A stretch of 64,000 bases of DNA from Bugula neritina (lineage: Eukaryota; Bryozoa; Gymnolaemata; Cheilostomatida; Bugulidae). Made by a program: the position numbers and the translations under genes. Of this stretch, positions 12,988 through 23,700 are shown piece after piece. Location of the stretch: the NCBI GenBank assembly GCA_964035545.1, contig OZ037771.1:558001-622000 (forward strand), in the 5' to 3' direction. Numbering within the stretch: position 1 is the stretch's first letter; the number at the start of each line of letters is the position of its first letter. The notes beneath the pieces are model-generated. The model was not told where the DNA came from, did no database searches, and saw nothing but the letters and a program-made list of their open reading frames with translations.

Positions 12988-13090
12988 ACACAGTTACGTA
13001 CTCAGTCACATAGTTAGTCATTTAGTCACACAGTGAGTCACTCAGTCCTTCACTCAGTTGCATAGTTAGTCAGTCACTCACTCAATCGTG
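12988..13090 (+). repeat. Simple repeat between RBFA and TRIM genes
   Basis: Degenerate copies of CAGTCACTCAGT and CATAGTTAGTCA. No gene is seen in 12786-13258. Confidence 0.6.
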
Positions 13091-13258
13091 AAATTTGTCT
13101 GTTACTGCTAGACGTCACACCAGACTTAAACCAATGAGCTTAGATTTTTTCCCTGCTTCTCCATCTTACAATCATGTAGCTTCTTAGCAGTCTGTCATTG
13201 CCTCAACGAACAATATTTTGTTGCACGCAATGCTATACAGACATTGTTGGTTTTAATA

Positions 13259-16200
13259 ATGGAGTCTATCATGAAACTAACATTCAAGGACTTGTTTGTT
13301 TGTCGTGTCTGCAATGTTAGCCAGGAAACGCCCATTTTCTTACCATGTTACCATGTTATCTGTCAGGTAATATCTGCATCTCCTTACCATGTTATCTGTC
13401 AGGTAATGTCTGCATCTCCTTACCATGTTATCTGTCAGGTAATATCTGCATCTCCTTACCATGTTATCTGTCAGGTAATGTCTGCATCTCCTTACCATGT
13501 TATCTGTCAGGTAATATCTGCATCTCCTTACCATGTTATCTGTCAGGTAATATCTGCATCTCCTTACCATGTTATCTGTCAGGTAATATCTGCATCTCCT
13601 TACCATGCTATCTGTCAAGTAATATCTGCATCTCCTTACCATGCTATCTGTCAGGTAATATCTGCATCTCCTTACCATATGATGTAATGTTCACAGGAAT
13701 GTATGAGACAAGTGCGGAACAGGAGTAATGATGGCGAGGTTAGGGTATGTGAAGAGAACACAACTAACACACAGGCTGAGTGTGTAGACACTGAGGTAAC
13801 ACCTACTAGACTGGAGCATGAAGGAGTGGATCAGAGATCAGTTGGTAAAGTAACGAGGGACAGAGAAGTAGACCACACAACTCTCTCCTGCCCTGTCTGT
13901 GGATCTCAATTCACTAAAGACTCTGTTTGCATTCTTACGTCTGAAGTGTTCCAAGACCTTGGCCTAGATAAGTAACTCTAGAGATCTTGCATATGCATAT
14001 ATGTAGAAACTTAGTCTAATGCATGGTTATTACAATAATATATTCATTAATTCTAGCTGGTCCTATCTGTAGGCACAGAGTAGTTAACATAACTTAACCA
14101 TTTTGCTGAAGCTAATGTTTAAGTGAGATACTTTGGTATGAAAACCTAAGTTACTAAAGCTGTAAGAACAAATAGTAATAGATATAACACATGATTAGTG
14201 CTTAGTTAATGACTGTGTGACGTTATGTTATATAAGACCAGCAGTGGAGCCCTGTAGCACAGTAGCTGAATCGTCGCATACTCCATCCGAGGAGACCACC
14301 TGGTGCACTGTCTGCTCTCTACCTCCAGCATCAAAGGTGCAGTTAACTTAGTGATTCTCTTCCACTCTCTGCTACTACTTGTTGTGATGCATGTTGAAAT
14401 ATGGTGGCTACTAATGAAGTGGTTAGCTTTTTATTGCAGAGAGTTGAGACGACACATCAGTGTGTAGATTGTTTTGACTTCCTGTGCGAGGAATGCTCGG
14501 CAGCGCATCAAAGGACCCGACAGACACATGGCCATGTTGTACTTAAACTATCAGATATACTGGAAGGAAGTCCCGAGCTTGAAATGAAGAAAAGAAGTTG
14601 CCTCCCCTGTGCTAATCATACACAAAATGCATTGGAGCTTTACTGCATGCCTTGCGAGAAGGTATATCATTGTGGCAACTTTGTGGGCAATAGCAGCCCT
14701 TTAATTAATCAGAGTTTAAATTATTGGAATTCTCAGATAATAGACTTATTATATTGTATTATTATACTTTAAATACCTTTTTATATCTTGACTTTTGGTC
14801 TAACATGCTGCACACACATTTATATATTTATACCTCATACATGTAGTGTATATTATGTCTGTCTTTTATGCATGTTTATTATGTGTATTCATTGCCAACA
14901 TTTATACAATAAATCTGTTATAATGTATGTTTATTGTGTATATTTTAGCTGCTGTGCATAAAGTGCAAGCTAATTGATCACAATACTCATATCTGCTCAG
15001 AAATTCATGCGGCCGCAAAAAGTCATCGTGGGAAGATAGCCGCTGACAGGATCATTGAAGACACAAAACGCAATATACTGATGGAGAGTTTAGAGAGGTG
15101 CTTAGAGGTGAGGTGATGTGTGTGTTGACTATGAGATCTGTCAGGTCTACTGTGTTGTAAACATGTAATTATACTGTGCTGTAGCTATTGGCTATTATGT
15201 AGACCTCTAAACTTGCTGTGAGTGAGGAGAAGCACCTGCTGACTAGACTGGATGACAGACTGTCACAACTGAAACACCAACTAGACATCTATTACAAGCA
15301 CTTGTTCACTCGTGTCACCCAGCATTACCAGCAGTTCAAGGAGCTCAACCAGCAGGTGCTCTTTTATTTTCACTGCAAACAAAGTATTTTAAACTTTTGA
15401 CTTCTATGATATATATACTTGATCTATATACCATAGGTTATCACATTTAGACAGCTGATGAGATTCTAATGAGCGAGAGGTGAAGCACATAAAGTTGTCG
15501 TCTTTTTAATGTTTCAATATTGTCAGGATACTAAGGCTAGCCTGTGTTCTTTTAGAAAGAAGAGGAACTACGAAAGAAGCTGTGTAATCTGAAAAGCTTG
15601 CAAATATTATCTGAGAGAATAGAGGTTGATGCTACTGACATCCAAGTACTTGCTAGCAAGCACCATTACACCAATAAGCATAAGGTAGAGCATATTATGT
15701 GGAGTATAATTAATATAGAGAGAGTATGAATAGCGTGAGGTATATAGTAACACGTCATACTAGAGTATAATAATGATATTGTAGAAGTTATGTTCCCATG
15801 TCTATCCCCCAACCTTACCCCAATTAGACAGCCTCTCTTTGAATGTTCCAAACATCACAGAGTCAGCGGTTGGTATGCTTTTTGGGAATCTGGTTACAGA
15901 CGTACATAAAGGTAGGGATTCTTATGGGAAGTTGTACTGTGGTTTTATAGCTCTTAGTGAGCAAGGGCAGAACCTATACATGCTCTGTGTGTTACAGTCA
16001 AGGGGGACAGAGCACGCCCCGTCTCGCCTTGTAGAGCAGATGAGACAGTAGGAACTCATGCTAAACCCTGCGAAGATGGAGAGATCTTGCCCCTACTCTC
16101 GCCTTCTGGGAGAATATACGAGGCTTATCACGAACTCTTACATTGTGAGTCAAAAGTTGTCAATTGCTTATAATTATAAAACAAAGACCGGCTGCTTTCA

Positions 16201-19200
16201 GCCATTAAATAAGTGTTAACATGCATCTCTTGTCTGTTGCTAGCCGCTGAAGCAGGAGAAGTGGAGGAGAGGTTAAAGCAGGTTGAGGCGGGGGGTCATG
16301 CACCTCCCCCACTTCCTGTAACAGAGCAGGTGGAGACTGGAGACTGCGCTAGGAAGATGAGTTCTGCCAGGATACAGAATCCTGTGATTGGAAGTGCAGA
16401 GCTGATGTGGAGCAGTAAATCTCTCAGCAGTATGTTGCTTTTTACCTGTTATATACTGTACTGTAGTAGTATATACCAGCTGTGTGTATATACTAACTGT
16501 GTGTATACTAACTGTATGTGTATACTGCCAGTATATATACTGTAGTAATACTACCTGCTATATACTGTAGTACTACTAACTGTGTGTATATACTAACTGT
16601 GTGTATACTGTACTGTGTATATACTGTAGTACTACTAACTGTATGTGTATATACTAACTGTATGTGTATACTAACTGTGTATATACTGTAGAACACGCCT
16701 CTGTTGTCAAAGTGGCCGTCACATCCGATGCTGATCTTGTGTTGGCCGTCTTCTACCGGTTTTACAAAAATCAGGTAATTTTATTTTCATATTCATATAG
16801 AGGTTCTGTCTACCCATTCCCATTCCCTTGTATTAGCATTTCCTGTTTCCTGTATTCCTCTAATCTAAAACATTCTAGATGTTTATCACGGCAGATCTAA
16901 ATTAAGATCAATTTATTTATGCTCTATAGAAGTGTTGTAGGTACTTAGTGTACTGTAGTTTCCTGTGCTCTACTGTAGTGTATAGTGTACTGTAGTGTAT
17001 ATAGTGTACTGTAATGTATATAGTGTACTGTAGTGTATATAGTGTACTGTAGTGTATATAGTGTACTGTAGTGTGTATAGTGTACTGTAGTGTGTAGTGT
17101 ACTGTAGTGTATATAGTGTACTGTAGTGTGTATAGTGTACTGTAGTGTATATAGTGTACTGTAGTGTGTATAGTGTACTGTAGTGTGTATAGTGTACTGT
17201 AGTGTATATAGTGTACTGTAGTGTGTATAGTGTACTGTAGTGTGTATAGTGTACTGTAGTGTACTGTAGTGTGTATAGTGTACTGTAGTGTGTATAGTGT
17301 ACTGTAATGTATATAGTGTACTGTAGTGTGTATAGTGTACTGTAGTGTGTATAGTGTACTGTAGTGTGCATAGTGTACTGTAGTGTGTATAGTGTACTGT
17401 AGTGTGTATAGTGTACTGTAGTGTGCATAGTGTACTGTAGTGTGCATAGTGTACTGTAGTGTATATAGTGTATTGTAGTGTATATAGTGTACTGTAGTGT
17501 ATATAGTGTACTGTAGTGTATATAGTGTACTGTAGTGTATATAGTGTACTGTAGTGTGTATAGTGTACTGTAGTGTGTATAGTGTACTGTAGTGTATAGT
17601 GTACTGTAGTGTATATAGTGTACTGTAGTGCGTGTAGTGTACTGTATGTAATGTAGGTGCGAAACTGTGATAGAGTGAGACTGATGAAGATTAATTCAAG
17701 TGGAGAGGTGAAGATGGACATCCCGTATGGTAACATCATACACGGGTTAGCTGTGGGCAGCCATGACCAGATTGTCATCTCTGGCGGAGAGGTTAATGGC
17801 AGCCATATTGATGTGCTTTGGACCAATCGTAAAGAGGTACGAGATACGCTGTAATAGTGGAGCATATACCACACAGTGTTCATTATAACTAGACCTATGC
17901 TATGCTATGCTATGCTATGCTATGCTATGCTGTGCTGTGCTGTGCTGTGCTATGCTATGCTATGCTGTGCTATACTCTGCTATGTTATGCTATGCTATGC
18001 TATGCTATGCTATGCTATGCACTGTGAGCTCACCTACTAGTATATTGTCTAATTTAATATTTCTTTAATATTGTTTTGTATTTGCAAACATATCTGAAGG
18101 AACATCTTTCTGCAACCAATCCAGGCAGTTGTGTGTGTTTTAGAGAGCTAGCTTCCAACCTAGATGTGGTACGGGTGGGGTAGCTGTAGATGGCTCTAAC
18201 AACATTGTCATTGCTGGAGCCAAGACTATTGAATACTACAGGATGGAAGGTGAATTTGTCAGTTCCTTCTCTGACGTGGTGCCCAATCTAGGAGATAAAT
18301 ATGGAAATCAGGACTTTGAGTTGATTAGAAAGGAGATAGCAGTTGGGGTGGATGACAGCGTATTTGTGAGTGATGCCAACACTAACAGCGTCAGAGGTGA
18401 GAGACTTGAGATTTTTCTGCTTTGTTTTGATAACTCAGTTTGCCTTTGTTGTACTCAAATCACTTTGCCTTTCCTTAATGTCTCAAGTCACTTTAGGTTA
18501 CTCTAGTAAAGGCGAGCTGCTCTTCACTTATGGACATCAAGCCCCGCATATCTTACCAATAATTCACCCCAGAGGCATTTCTACTGACAAGTTTGGGCAC
18601 GTTCTCATCTGTGACGCAAGTGGCCCCTGTGTAAGTTGTAACTAGTGTAATACATAAATATAATGTACATAGAAAGTATATTATATATTCAGCAGATATA
18701 ATATAATATATAAAAGGAAAGCATGTGCTTACATAATACTTCTTATGCAATACTAGTATGATGTAGTAGAATACAATGCCCTGCTTTGCATATTGCATGT
18801 CTCCATCTTATAACACATTTGTGCAGTCATCTATGTGTTGGTATAAAGTATAAATAAATGTATTGGCAGGTTCACATAATAAACAATCTCGGAGCCTTCC
18901 AGTGCAAGATATTGGAGAATGAGATCAACGGGCCTAGAGACGTGGCCTGTTTTAACTCCGCCTTCCTAGTCATTGGTAAGATTAGAATATTCTATGCACT
19001 AATTTATTCTCTTGTATTTCCCTTTTTATTTTAGGCTGTGGGGCATAACTTGTATTGATATTGCTATTTGCTATCAACTTCTGTATCAACTAATCTAAAA
19101 GATAAGTTTTGTGAAATACCTATAGTTGCCGCTCTGTGTCAGGTGTTGAGAAGGTGGAACTTATTTTACAGGACAGAATTCTGGTCGCTTGCAAGTCTTT

Positions 19201-19272
19201 CAGTACATCTTCAATAGAGATGAGACCAGCTATTCTCAAGGAAAAGATAACTCCGAACTTATAGTAATTTAG
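13259..19272 (+). CDS. TRIM protein: RING, two B-boxes, coiled coil, NHL-like propeller
   Basis: Probable RING E3 ubiquitin ligase. Sixteen exons: 13259-13366, 13697-13971, 14258-14336, 14440-14661, 14949-15107, 15203-15355, 15556-15703, 15828-15911, 15998-16144, 16244-16429, 16692-16774, 17657-17836, 18144-18396, 18497-18630, 18870-18975, 19172-19272; about 805 aa. The RING is split by intron 1: CRVC, PCYHVICQ then ECM, closing with CPVC about 60 residues later, an unusually long last loop. B-box 1 runs WCTVC to CVDC, CEEC and HQR; B-box 2 is CANH, YCMPC, CIKC and HICSEIH. Exons 5 to 7 encode a Lys/Glu/Leu-rich coiled coil. The C-terminal half has propeller-type repeats such as GGVAVDGSNNIVIAG, HPRGISTDKFGHVLICD and NSGRLQVFQYIF, as in TRIM-NHL proteins. 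The exon 7 to 8 junction is uncertain: the obvious donor at 15685 breaks the frame, so I used GT at 15704. AATAAA is at 19330-19335. Confidence 0.85.
13345..13678 (+). repeat. 36-bp tandem repeat carrying the TRIM RING exon donor
   Basis: Nine successive donor copies end at 13366, 13402, 13438, 13474, 13510, 13546, 13582, 13618 and 13654. Each unit holds the exon end TTACCATGTTATCTGTCAG followed by GTAAT. The eighth copy has CAAGT instead of CAGGT. The unit is 12 codons long and stays open, so any donor preserves the frame; each added unit inserts VISASPYHVICQ or VMSASPYHVICQ (YHAICQ in the last two units). Confidence 0.92.
13972..14257 (+). other. TRIM intron 2 and exon 3 acceptor choice
   Basis: No array here. 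The acceptor TGTAG at 14253-14257 is the only nearby one that keeps the frame open into B-box 1; nearer CAGCAG acceptors run into a TAG. Confidence 0.55.
16440..16690 (+). repeat. Array ending at the TRIM exon 11 acceptor
   Basis: Imperfect copies of TATACTAACTGTGTGTATA and TATATACTGTAGTAC fill the intron 16430-16691. The real acceptor, TATATACTGTAG at 16680-16691, is the final copy of a word that occurs repeatedly in the array. Confidence 0.85.
16965..17650 (+). repeat. 19-bp minisatellite in TRIM intron 11
   Basis: About 35 copies of TGTAGTGTATATAGTGTAC with C/T and A/G variants. The array ends within a few bases of the exon 12 acceptor ATGTAG at 17651-17656. The same unit fills a PSMD1 intron at 21500-22607 in the opposite genomic orientation. 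Confidence 0.95.
17893..18021 (+). repeat. 5-bp microsatellite in TRIM intron 12
   Basis: Runs of TATGC with TGTGC interruptions, about 25 copies. Confidence 0.9.
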
Positions 19273-19863
19273 CCTTAGGCTATAAACACACTATACACTA
19301 GCACTACACACTAGTTTTGAAACAACAGCAATAAAGGATTTCATACTATATTGTTTTTGCCGCGTTTCAAATACTTATTACATTGAAATTATGTCAGAAT
19401 TTCAAAGTTCTTGAAGTTTTTGAAAGTTAGAAAATACCTGCAAACTTGTGGGAGTCTAGCAGCTGCGATTGAATAGAAAACCTGCTAATCACCTGTTTCA
19501 CACTCCATCATCATCCTGACACACAGTCATTAGACTCGGTGTCATGCTCTGTGAGCTCATAATCGTCTTAACAAATTTAATTAATTTTTAATTGTTTAAT
19601 CCCTGTCTTCATCAACTTATATTAGATATTTGCTTATAAAATCCAATCTAGGAAAAACAGTCTACTTCAATTTTGTTAATTGTATAAATGAAGAAAGTAA
19701 AACACAAATATCTATAGTCTTGCATTTAAATCCTTAGTGAATACCTGAAAATTAAAACGTTGACAATTTTGACAAGGATAAAGAATAATGCAAGTTGTTA
19801 AGTTGGCTACTGAAGAGTCACGCAAAAGGTGAATTAGCCATCCGAAGTAAGACTAGTCTTGCG
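19273..19863. other. TRIM 3' region and upstream region of the peptide gene
   Basis: Contains AATAAA at 19330-19335, then about 500 bases with no coding signal leading to the TATA box of the next gene. Confidence 0.5.
19330..19335 (+). terminator. Poly(A) signal of the TRIM gene
   Basis: AATAAA 58 bases after the stop codon. Confidence 0.6.
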
Positions 19864-19871
19864 TATATAAA
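19864..19871 (+). promoter_or_regulatory. TATA box of the secreted-peptide gene
   Basis: TATATAAA in a locally GC-containing context, 91 bases before the start codon. A pyrimidine-rich initiator-like segment (TTCTCCAGTCTTG) lies 20-35 bases downstream at about 19889-19901. This is the clearest core promoter in the window. Confidence 0.65.
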
Positions 19872-19954
19872 GAATCAGCGGGTTTTACTTCTCCAGTCTT
19901 GACAACTGATCGCTACTAAGGTAAGCTCACTTGGACATTTGTGTAAATTCAAAT

Positions 19955-20524
19955 ATGAAGAGCAGACAACTCTTAATTTGCTTGTGTCTCCTGGCTGGCA
20001 CAGTTCACGCAGGTAAGTTTATTTTGTATATAGCATTAATGGTCTTTGTGCAGTCATTTCGTAAAATGGTAATTGTTCAAAAATTTGATCGCCTGTCAAA
20101 TTAATTTAGTTTATATTATGGTGTATAAAATGACTCCATCTATTTGGAGTTACCTCTCTTGAATATCACCCAGCACTCACTGAAACCGCGTAAAAATACT
20201 GAATCAGTATGCAATGGATAGAAAAGCAATCAAACTTGGTTACATGCTTTCAGCAGGATTAAACATCCTATAGGCTATTAGTCCATTACTACTTCACTTC
20301 CATGAACTGACCACTTAATTGTAGCATTCATGGCTAATAAAGAGGAGGACAACTCCCTCTCCTTTGAAGAACTCGGCCCAAGTGAGATGCAATTCCTTGC
20401 GTCTCTGTTCCAGCCAGTTAGGAGGAATGGTGAGCTGATGAAGAGAGTCCGTGGATACCCTGGGAGGTACCCCAAGAAAGCTGGTTACTATGTCCCAACT
20501 TCCAATACTGAGCAATTACCATGA
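19955..20524 (+). CDS. Small secreted peptide precursor (possible prohormone)
   Basis: Two exons, 19955-20012 and 20325-20524, joining in phase to 85 aa. Exon 1 encodes a classic signal peptide: MKSR, a hydrophobic core LLICLCLLAG, and a TVHA cleavage site, with the intron falling exactly after it. The mature part of about 65 residues is acidic first (NKEEDNSLSFEEL) and basic later. It has three dibasic sites, RR, KR and KK, that could be cut by prohormone convertases to release short pieces such as VRGYPGRYP and AGYYVPTSNTEQLP. There are no cysteines in the mature region. No C-terminal amidation Gly sits directly before a dibasic site. I do not recognise the family. A TATA box lies upstream and AATAAA at 20721-20726 downstream, where it overlaps the PSMD1 3' end. 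Confidence 0.62.
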
Positions 20525-20669
20525 AGAGAAATACTTAATTGACACCAAACGCTGTCAGTGTGTAGAAACAAGTTACAAATAATGATTATTTTCTGTTGTG
20601 TACTAGTGGAACTGAGTTCAGTTAAGCTAACCCTGTTGGCATTATTTCAATACTGATAAGTTTGTAATA

Positions 20670-20675
20670 TTTATT
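20670..20675 (-). terminator. Poly(A) signal of PSMD1
   Basis: TTTATT on the + strand, AATAAA on the minus strand, 66 bases past the PSMD1 stop codon at 20741. Confidence 0.55.
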
Positions 20676-20720
20676 TTGTGAATTCCAATACAGCACATAA
20701 TTATGATATTTTAAGTTTTC

Positions 20721-20726
20721 AATAAA
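20721..20726 (+). terminator. Poly(A) signal of the secreted-peptide gene
   Basis: AATAAA about 200 bases after the stop codon. It is downstream, on the other strand, of the PSMD1 poly(A) signal, so the two 3' UTRs should overlap. Confidence 0.55.
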
Positions 20727-20740
20727 CAAATTGAACTGTT

Positions 20741-23700
20741 TTATATATCCTCAGGCCACTCGAATGGTTCAGGCGCGTCAGGCTCAACCCCTTCATCTTC
20801 TTCTACTTCTTTCTTTGGACCACCAGCTATAAATCAACGACTCCAACAAATAAGTACATGACGGTTAATTTCTACGTTTTTGGCATCAGTGATATTATCT
20901 AAACCGTTGATTAGTGACGAGCATCTCACAAGCACTTATGAAGCAAATGAATTAACGCAGAGTTTAGGAGTTATTCCCTCAACTTGCTTAATTTTCAGAC
21001 TATTTTCATTGGACAAATGGTGACCGGAGAGTGTGTAACTGATGTTGAGAACTAATCACGATATAAAGCCACACAGTAACACATAATGCAACATATTTCA
21101 AATTGATTTTTTAGACATGGTGATTTAAAAGTGTGTAACTGATGTGATAGCCTGGTTTGGAACTCATTTTAACATGAAGACGTATAATAACACAACACAT
21201 ATAATATAATACATATAATAATAATACTTAATACTATAATAATATATTATTGTGGTTATAAAATATAACAACCAGCAATATACACTACCTTTCACAACTT
21301 CCACCAGTTTTTCTTCCTCACCAGGTTTGGTATCCTTGAGGATAAGTATGCCTCCTGTGCTAACAGGTTTTATTGAAACATAACGAGCTTTGTCAGTGGG
21401 CATGCTCAGCACCTGCAACCAATTAGAGCGCTCGATAAAAACAGGTAGATTAATATGTAATATTTTACAATCAAAATATTGGAACAAGTCAGCTTTACAG
21501 TACACTATATACACTACAGTACACTATATACATTACAGTACACTATACACACTACAGTACACTATACACACTACAGTACACTATACACACTACAGTACAC
21601 TATACACACTACAGTACACTATATACACTACAGTACACTATAGACACTACAATACACTATACACACTACAATACACTATACACACTACAGTACACTATAC
21701 ACACTACAGTACACTATATACACTACAGTACACTATACACACTACAGTACACTATATACACTACAGTACACTATATACACTACAATACACTATACACACT
21801 ACAGTACACTATACACACTACAATACACTATACACACTACAGTACACTATACACACTACAGTACACTATACACACTACAGTACACTATACACACTACAGT
21901 ACACTATACACACTACAGTACACTATACACACTACAGTACACTATATACACTACAATACACTATACACACTACAATACACTATACACACTACAGTACACT
22001 ATACACACTACAGTACACTATACACACTACAGTACACTATACACACTACAGTACACTATACACACTACAGTACACTATACACACTACAGTACACAATACA
22101 CACTACAGTACACTATAGACAGTACACTATGCACACTACAGTACACTATACACACTACAGTACACTACACACTACAGTACACTATACACACTACAGTACA
22201 CAATACACACTACAGTACACTATAGACAGTACACTATATACACTACAGTACACTATACACACTACAGTACACTATACACACTACAGTACACTATACACAC
22301 TACAGTACACTATACACACTACAGTACACTATATACACTACAGTACACTATATACACTACAGTACACTATACACAATACACTATACACAGTACACTATAC
22401 ACACTCCAGTACACTATATACACTACAGTACACTATACACAATACACTATATACACTACAGTACACTATACACACTCCAGTACACTATATACACTACAGT
22501 ACACTATACACAATACACTATACACACTACAGTACACTATACACACTACAGTACACAATACACACTACAGTACACTACACACTACAGTACACTATACACA
22601 CTACAGTCTGTAGCTCACCTTCAACTGCTGTCTCATCACTCGAGATGGGTTGGACAACAACTCAAATGATGGCTCCTTCTCCTTTACCTTCTTCTCTTCA
22701 GTTTTTGCATCTTTTGCTCCGTCTTTCTTCTCGCTCTGAAAAATCAACACACTATAATCTACTACATCTCTTGGAGTTGTCTACACTCTGTAGTTGATAT
22801 AACGCAGCATAATGTACTATATCTCTTAGAGTTGTCTACACTCTGTAGTTGATATAACGCAGCATAATGTACTACATCTCTTGGAGTTGTCTACATATAT
22901 TTAAGTAGGAGTAATCTATATCAGGTAGTCAAGTTTCACCCCAGTGACACAACTTACTGTATCCATTTTCTCAGCTTTGCTAACTTCCGTATCAGTGGCT
23001 GGAGTTTTCTCTCCTTTCTTCTTCTTGTGCTTGGCTGTGATGCTGAGAATGGCCGTCTCTACCTTCTCTCTGGTCTTATCCTTTCTTTCTTCCAGTTTGG
23101 CAGGGTAACCAAAGAGGGAGGGCTTGGCATTGCTGGTCACTTCTAGCTCTGGCATCTGCAACCCATACACCACACTTGAAACATACTTTATATAACATGT
23201 GACATACTACAACAGGTGATCTACTACAACAGGTGACACACTACAACAGGTGACACACTACAACAAGTGACACACTATAACAGGTGACACACTACAACAG
23301 GTGACACACTATAACAAGTGACACACTACAACAAGTGACACACTATAACAAGTGACACACTACAACAGGTGACACACTAAAACAGGTGACACACTATAAC
23401 ACATGACATCCTACAACAGGTGATATACTACAACAGGTGACACACTATAAATGTGACGTACTACAACAGGTGACACACTACAACAGGTGACACACTATAA
23501 ATGTGACGTACTACAACAGGTGATCTACTATAACATGTGACACACTACAACAGGTGCTTTGGGCACCTCACCTTGAGGTCAGAGTTGAGGCAGATGATGG
23601 CCGTGGGAGAGAACGCGAGAGAGAGGAAGTGACTGAGTGGAAACCAGTACCAAAACTGTTGAAATACGAGAAGTCCGACAACTGCTTCCATATTCATGTG

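Noticed and set aside
13345-13678. CRISPR-like array
   Set aside because: Units are directly adjacent without unique spacers, and the host is a eukaryotic gene; it is a minisatellite.
16917-17883. Long minus-strand open frames (up to 312 aa, YTxQYTI repeats)
   Set aside because: They translate the 19-bp intronic array and its flanks; no start context, splice logic or non-repeat domain supports a protein.
17893-18021. TATGC repeat as telomeric or centromeric DNA
   Set aside because: Short intronic microsatellite with no extension and no telomere-like unit.
19915-19930. 5' UTR intron donor AAG|GTAAGC before the peptide gene start
   Set aside because: The start codon follows only about 34 bases later and no acceptor lies between, so an intron cannot fit unless the signal-peptide exon is skipped.
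21390-22797. Long plus-strand frames (242 and 222 aa) over the PSMD1 intron array
   Set aside because: Antisense translation of the same 19-bp satellite inside a well-supported PSMD1 intron.
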